DNA of 64,000 nucleotides, taken from contig NC_084762.1 in NCBI RefSeq assembly GCF_028858725.1, positions 3,357,374 to 3,421,373 on the forward strand. The letters run 5' to 3'. The notes below the pieces were generated by a model. It saw only the letters and a program-made list of their open reading frames with translations, did not search any database and was not told the DNA's origin. The stretch is from Colius striatus. Taxonomy: Eukaryota; Chordata; Aves; Coliiformes; Coliidae. A program made the position numbers and the translations under genes. Positions 60,721-64,000 of the stretch are shown here, piece by piece. The stretch's first letter is position 1. Each line of letters begins with the position of its first letter.

Positions 60721-62171
60721 GCTTGAGTAAATTGTCCAGGAGAGCATTTCTTAGAGACCTCAAATAATTTCTGCTGCTGTGTTTAACTTCATCACCTCTT
60801 CTCAACATTTTCCCTTTTACAAGCACTAGCACTGAATCCCTTACGTCATTTTAAGTAGTAGCTGCAGCAAAACCATTCAAGTGAGGCAAAAGCAACCCCT
60901 TTCCTGTTTCTTTGTGTTGCACATGCCAGGATGGGATCCTTGGTGCCGTTGCTCCTCCGCATCGCACTGGAAGCTGCCGTGCAGTTGCTTGCCCACTCCT
61001 GACTTCTGAGAAGTGCTGCTCACCAGGATACAGGCCCCCTTTCATGAGGCATAGCTTGCATTCCCTGCTCCCTGGCACACAGCTTTGCCTTTGGCTGTAT
61101 TAAAGATGCAGTGTGTGTGAATGTGCCTACAGAGCGAGCTGTGAGAGCTCCATTATCATTTACTATTCTGCTACCAATTACTATCAGTAACAGGTTTGGG
61201 GTGGGTTTTTTTGCTTACTTCTGGGACAACGATGAAAGCACTCCATAGTATTGGGATTAATGCAAATACTCACTGGAAGCAATCAAAGGGACCCTTTTCC
61301 TGTCACTTAGCCAATTTTTAATCCAATGCCATACCAACAGCTACTTTTTCTTTTCTACATAAAAAAATCTAAGTGTTCCACAAAATTAAACATATTCCCT
61401 ATCAGCCTCATTCACATGTTGGACAGCTACATCTTTGTTATCTTTTAGCTTTTGGCTAGTGGGGAAGAAAGGCAGGGAAAGAAGAAGGGTGAACATGAGA
61501 AGAGGTAGCTGTTGGGTATCACTGGCAAACGTTTTAGGGAACACCACAAGCACCTTTAGTAGTGCTGTAAATTGCAGGCTGCTTACACCCTGCAGAAAGA
61601 GTTACTTCAAGACTGTTGGACATTCTGAGTTTTAGGGAAGCTTTATGGATGCAGAACGAGACTGGAAGAGGAGAACATTAGCAGAAATGTAGGAGAGACA
61701 GTATAGAGGATGAAAGCAGAAACTTGGGTGCTTATTCACGAGATGTAAATTCTATTAATTGCAGACTTCAGAGAAAGCCCCTCTGGCTTCCTGCACTCCT
61801 GCCTTCCCCCTCTTTCCCTTTCTTCCACCTGCCTTGCTGTATACCCATGCAGTTATTAGCACTATCCAGTAGGCAATGGACAGTTAAATGGGATTTTTCC
61901 CAAAAGCCTGTAGAAGCCTTCCATGGAATCTATCACCTATTAAAGCCTGCACAAAAAATTCCTTTCTTTAAATAGATTCTTTTCTCTTCAAAATTACCTG
62001 CTCCTGGCTCCTTGCACAAGTGTACCTGAATCGGTTCAGAAGACAAATGACCCCATGATTTAATGTGCCTCCTTCACAAAAACCATAACTTTCTCTCTTA
62101 TGATGAGGACACCTTGATCCTTTCCATTTTCAAATGCAGTCCCGCTCATGAGTCATCTTTCCCTCCTCTCT

Positions 62172-62184
62172 CACACACACACAC
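62172..62184. repeat. Short CA run
   Basis: About six CA units following a CT-rich tract, in E2F3 intron 1. Confidence 0.85.
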
Positions 62185-62824
62185 TTTTCAGTCTCTCCTC
62201 TTCTTTTTATCCTTTTCCTCGCTTTAGTAAAAGCTGTAGGTAGGGCAAACTAAAATAGCAAGTTTCACAACTGGACATGAGACATCCTTAAATTTAGATC
62301 AAATGAGCCCTTCTAAAGTACACGGGATCCTTCCAGGCAGACAGGTTTATAAAAGCTACATATAATTATGGAAAGGAATAGGATCAAAAATAGCCTGTGT
62401 ATGATGGCCTTTCTCAGTGGTATATGGATAGGAAGGAGGACAGCCTTATTCTCTTTGCAGGAGGAGCAAGGGTAAGGCAACTCGGAGCAGCTCCCACCAG
62501 CCTGTAGGCTTCCTAGATTGCTGAAAAGTCGAAGTGTGGCAGGTTCTCAACAACAACAATATTCATTTTCTACACTAATTGCTTTCCTAACTTCAATTTT
62601 AAACTATACCAAACTGTAAAGCCAAGATTACCCAGGTAAAACTTGACTAGATTTCACTATCAGCCAGCAAGTTCTTACCCAATGTAAAGCAAAGGCACTT
62701 GAAAGACAATCTTGGAAGAAACCTGCTTTGCCAGTCAGCAGTTTGCCTTGGAAGAATCAAACTCAAAAACCTGTCATCTTGCCTTGACATCTAGAACTTC
62801 TACCCTTTCAACAGGCAACAAGAG

Positions 62825-62960
62825 TCTTCTTACTCCCGAGTTCCCTCCCACGCTTCGCGCTGGCAGGAAGCCCTCGCGCACTCCACGTGGACTTGGAACA
62901 AGCTCCGTGGCGTGGCCCTGCGCTTTCCACAGCTCACTGGAAAGTTCGTGTCCACTTCAG
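62825..62960. promoter_or_regulatory. Isolated CpG-rich pocket in E2F3 intron 1 (function unknown)
   Basis: About ten CpGs fall in roughly 115 bases (CCGAG, CACGC, TCGCGC, CTCGCGC, CACGTGG, TCCGTGG, GCGTGG, TGCGC, TTCGTG), while neighbouring kilobases have almost none. It includes an E-box CACGTG at about 62884 and ends at a plus-strand CACTTCAG|GTAAAT sequence that would make a good splice donor. It could be an enhancer, a small alternative promoter or a non-coding first exon. It does not encode the known E2F3 first exons. Confidence 0.35.
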
Positions 62961-64000
62961 GTAAATAAGTTTTATTGAATTAAATACAAGAGGGTAAATA
63001 TGGCAGAGTTCCTTGTGTAAATAGGAGTTCCAAAGTAAATAGGAAGGCTACACAGGTTTCACATTTTACTATCCTGCGAGTGTTTTCAGTGCACAACGGT
63101 GCTAAAGAAAGTACAGGGAGAAAGATGGAAACTTTGGCAGCTGCTGTGAGGAGAGCTGAGGCTTCTGGCAGTGGGCAGCGTGTGGAAGGACTGAGAGACA
63201 AACACATCTGAAGTTTTTTGTTGAACAAAGCAACAGATTAAAGCACTCTTATCTCACACCCCTGTTAGTTGTCAGCCGTCTCCAGAGTGAGTTAGCACTG
63301 CGCTAGTTGAGTTTGTATGGGGAAGTTTCCTCACAACCACAATGGTATGTCTCCTTTTGAGCTAAAGATGAAATTTGGCCATGTATTTTGGTTACCAAGG
63401 AAAAATTCTGCAGTGGCATGGAATAAGCAGAGCCCTGGGTGCTCTCACCCCCACACAAGCTGGCTTCACCTCTCCACTCGAGGGGCAGAAAGGAGACTTT
63501 GCTATGAGCACAGTCATGAAACTCAACTTTCCTTGCATTGTTACCACTGATGTGGCCAGAAGCTCTAGGAGCCTTCCCATGTTTGTAACCCATGCAAGAT
63601 AAGCCTCTTGGCCTCTATAGAGGGGGAAAAAAGCACCATTCCAGTTGCTTTCTCCAGGGATTCTGTGACCTCTAGTGCAAGACCAAACATCTTTACCTTC
63701 GTCTGTTAAGAATGTCACGTTCCAGCCCTGCTCAGAGCAACTGCACCAGTCAAAGCAGCACAGTCTTTCCATAGGAGACAGAGTTCCTGATAGTGAGGAT
63801 TTTGGAGGTGGCCTCCTGGAGTGCAAGTTCACCTTACATACATAACTTCTAGGCACAAATTACATGTATATCTTCACCATAATTTAATTCAGCATAGCCT
63901 GGGAGCTTCGGTCAGGGACTGGAAGCAGAGTGCACAAGGCACAGCGCAAACACATTGCTGAGAAAATGCACATTCTCCCTTTAACCAGCTGTGGAATTCC

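Larger units (their letters stand above)
48668..64000 (-). other. E2F3: E2F3 intron 1 (5' part outside window)
   Basis: The region upstream of exon 2. It holds three CR1 copies (49172-50209, 56707-57126, 60076-60720), a recent 156-base tandem duplication (54825-55136), a CpG-rich pocket (62825-62935) and a short CA run (62172-62184). No GC-rich E2F3 first exon and no short-isoform start exon is visible. In 50210-54824, 55137-56706, 57127-60075 and 60721-62824 I see nothing else to name; the open frames there, up to about 154 codons at 63392-63856, resemble no family I know. Confidence 0.8.

Noticed and set aside
63392..63856. 154-codon minus-strand frame near the right edge, considered as an upstream E2F3 exon
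   Set aside because: It does not resemble E2F3 exon 1a (expected Ala/Gly-rich and GC-rich) or the short-isoform start, and no family was recognised.
1..64000. tRNA, snRNA, microRNA hairpins, CRISPR arrays, operons
   Set aside because: I looked for tRNA B-box phrases, U6-like starts and regularly spaced repeats and saw none. The gene structure is that of a vertebrate, so prokaryotic features are not expected.

Overview
This is vertebrate nuclear DNA, almost certainly from a bird. Repeats are mostly CR1 LINE copies, including two roughly 1 kb copies with the avian-type 3' end (…ATTCTATGA), plus one avian ERVL-type LTR. Genes are split into short exons by AT-rich introns. The exact species cannot be read from the sequence. 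I found no prokaryotic, plasmid or viral system and no undescribed multi-gene system.

The window holds parts of two genes, both on the minus strand and in the order known from other vertebrates. E2F3 (cell-cycle transcription factor) occupies about 36.85-64 kb. Exons 2 to 7 are present at 48556-48667, 46574-46793, 45854-46012, 43465-43579, 40583-40718 and 38805-39070, followed by a 3' UTR of about 2 kb ending near 36.85 kb. The six exons join in frame (1008 bp, 335 codons plus stop). The first exon(s), 1a or 1b, are not here and must lie beyond 64 kb. CDKAL1 (tRNA methylthiotransferase) starts about 3.6 kb downstream. Its CpG-island promoter is at about 32.77-33.65 kb, with non-coding exons 1 and 2 and coding exons 3 (start codon at 30466-30468) and 4 (28482-28594). 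The remaining 28.5 kb to the left edge is CDKAL1 intron 4; exon 5 is not in the window.

Layout: 1-28.5 kb is CDKAL1 intron 4 with CR1 fragments and an LTR; 28.5-33.2 kb is the CDKAL1 5' end; 33.2-36.85 kb is a short intergenic spacer; 36.85-48.67 kb is the E2F3 body; 48.67-64 kb is E2F3 intron 1 with CR1 copies and a recent 156-bp tandem duplication.

The best observations are regulatory or structural. E2F3 intron 4 is a minor-spliceosome (U12, AT-AC) intron whose 5' splice site, branch point and 3' splice site are all readable. The E2F3 3' UTR carries two perfect Pumilio elements and 7-8-mer seed matches for miR-34, miR-15/16, miR-141/200a, miR-17 and miR-128. The CDKAL1 promoter has a perfect TCTCGCGAGA palindrome. 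Most other open reading frames in the window are chance frames or CR1 remnants.
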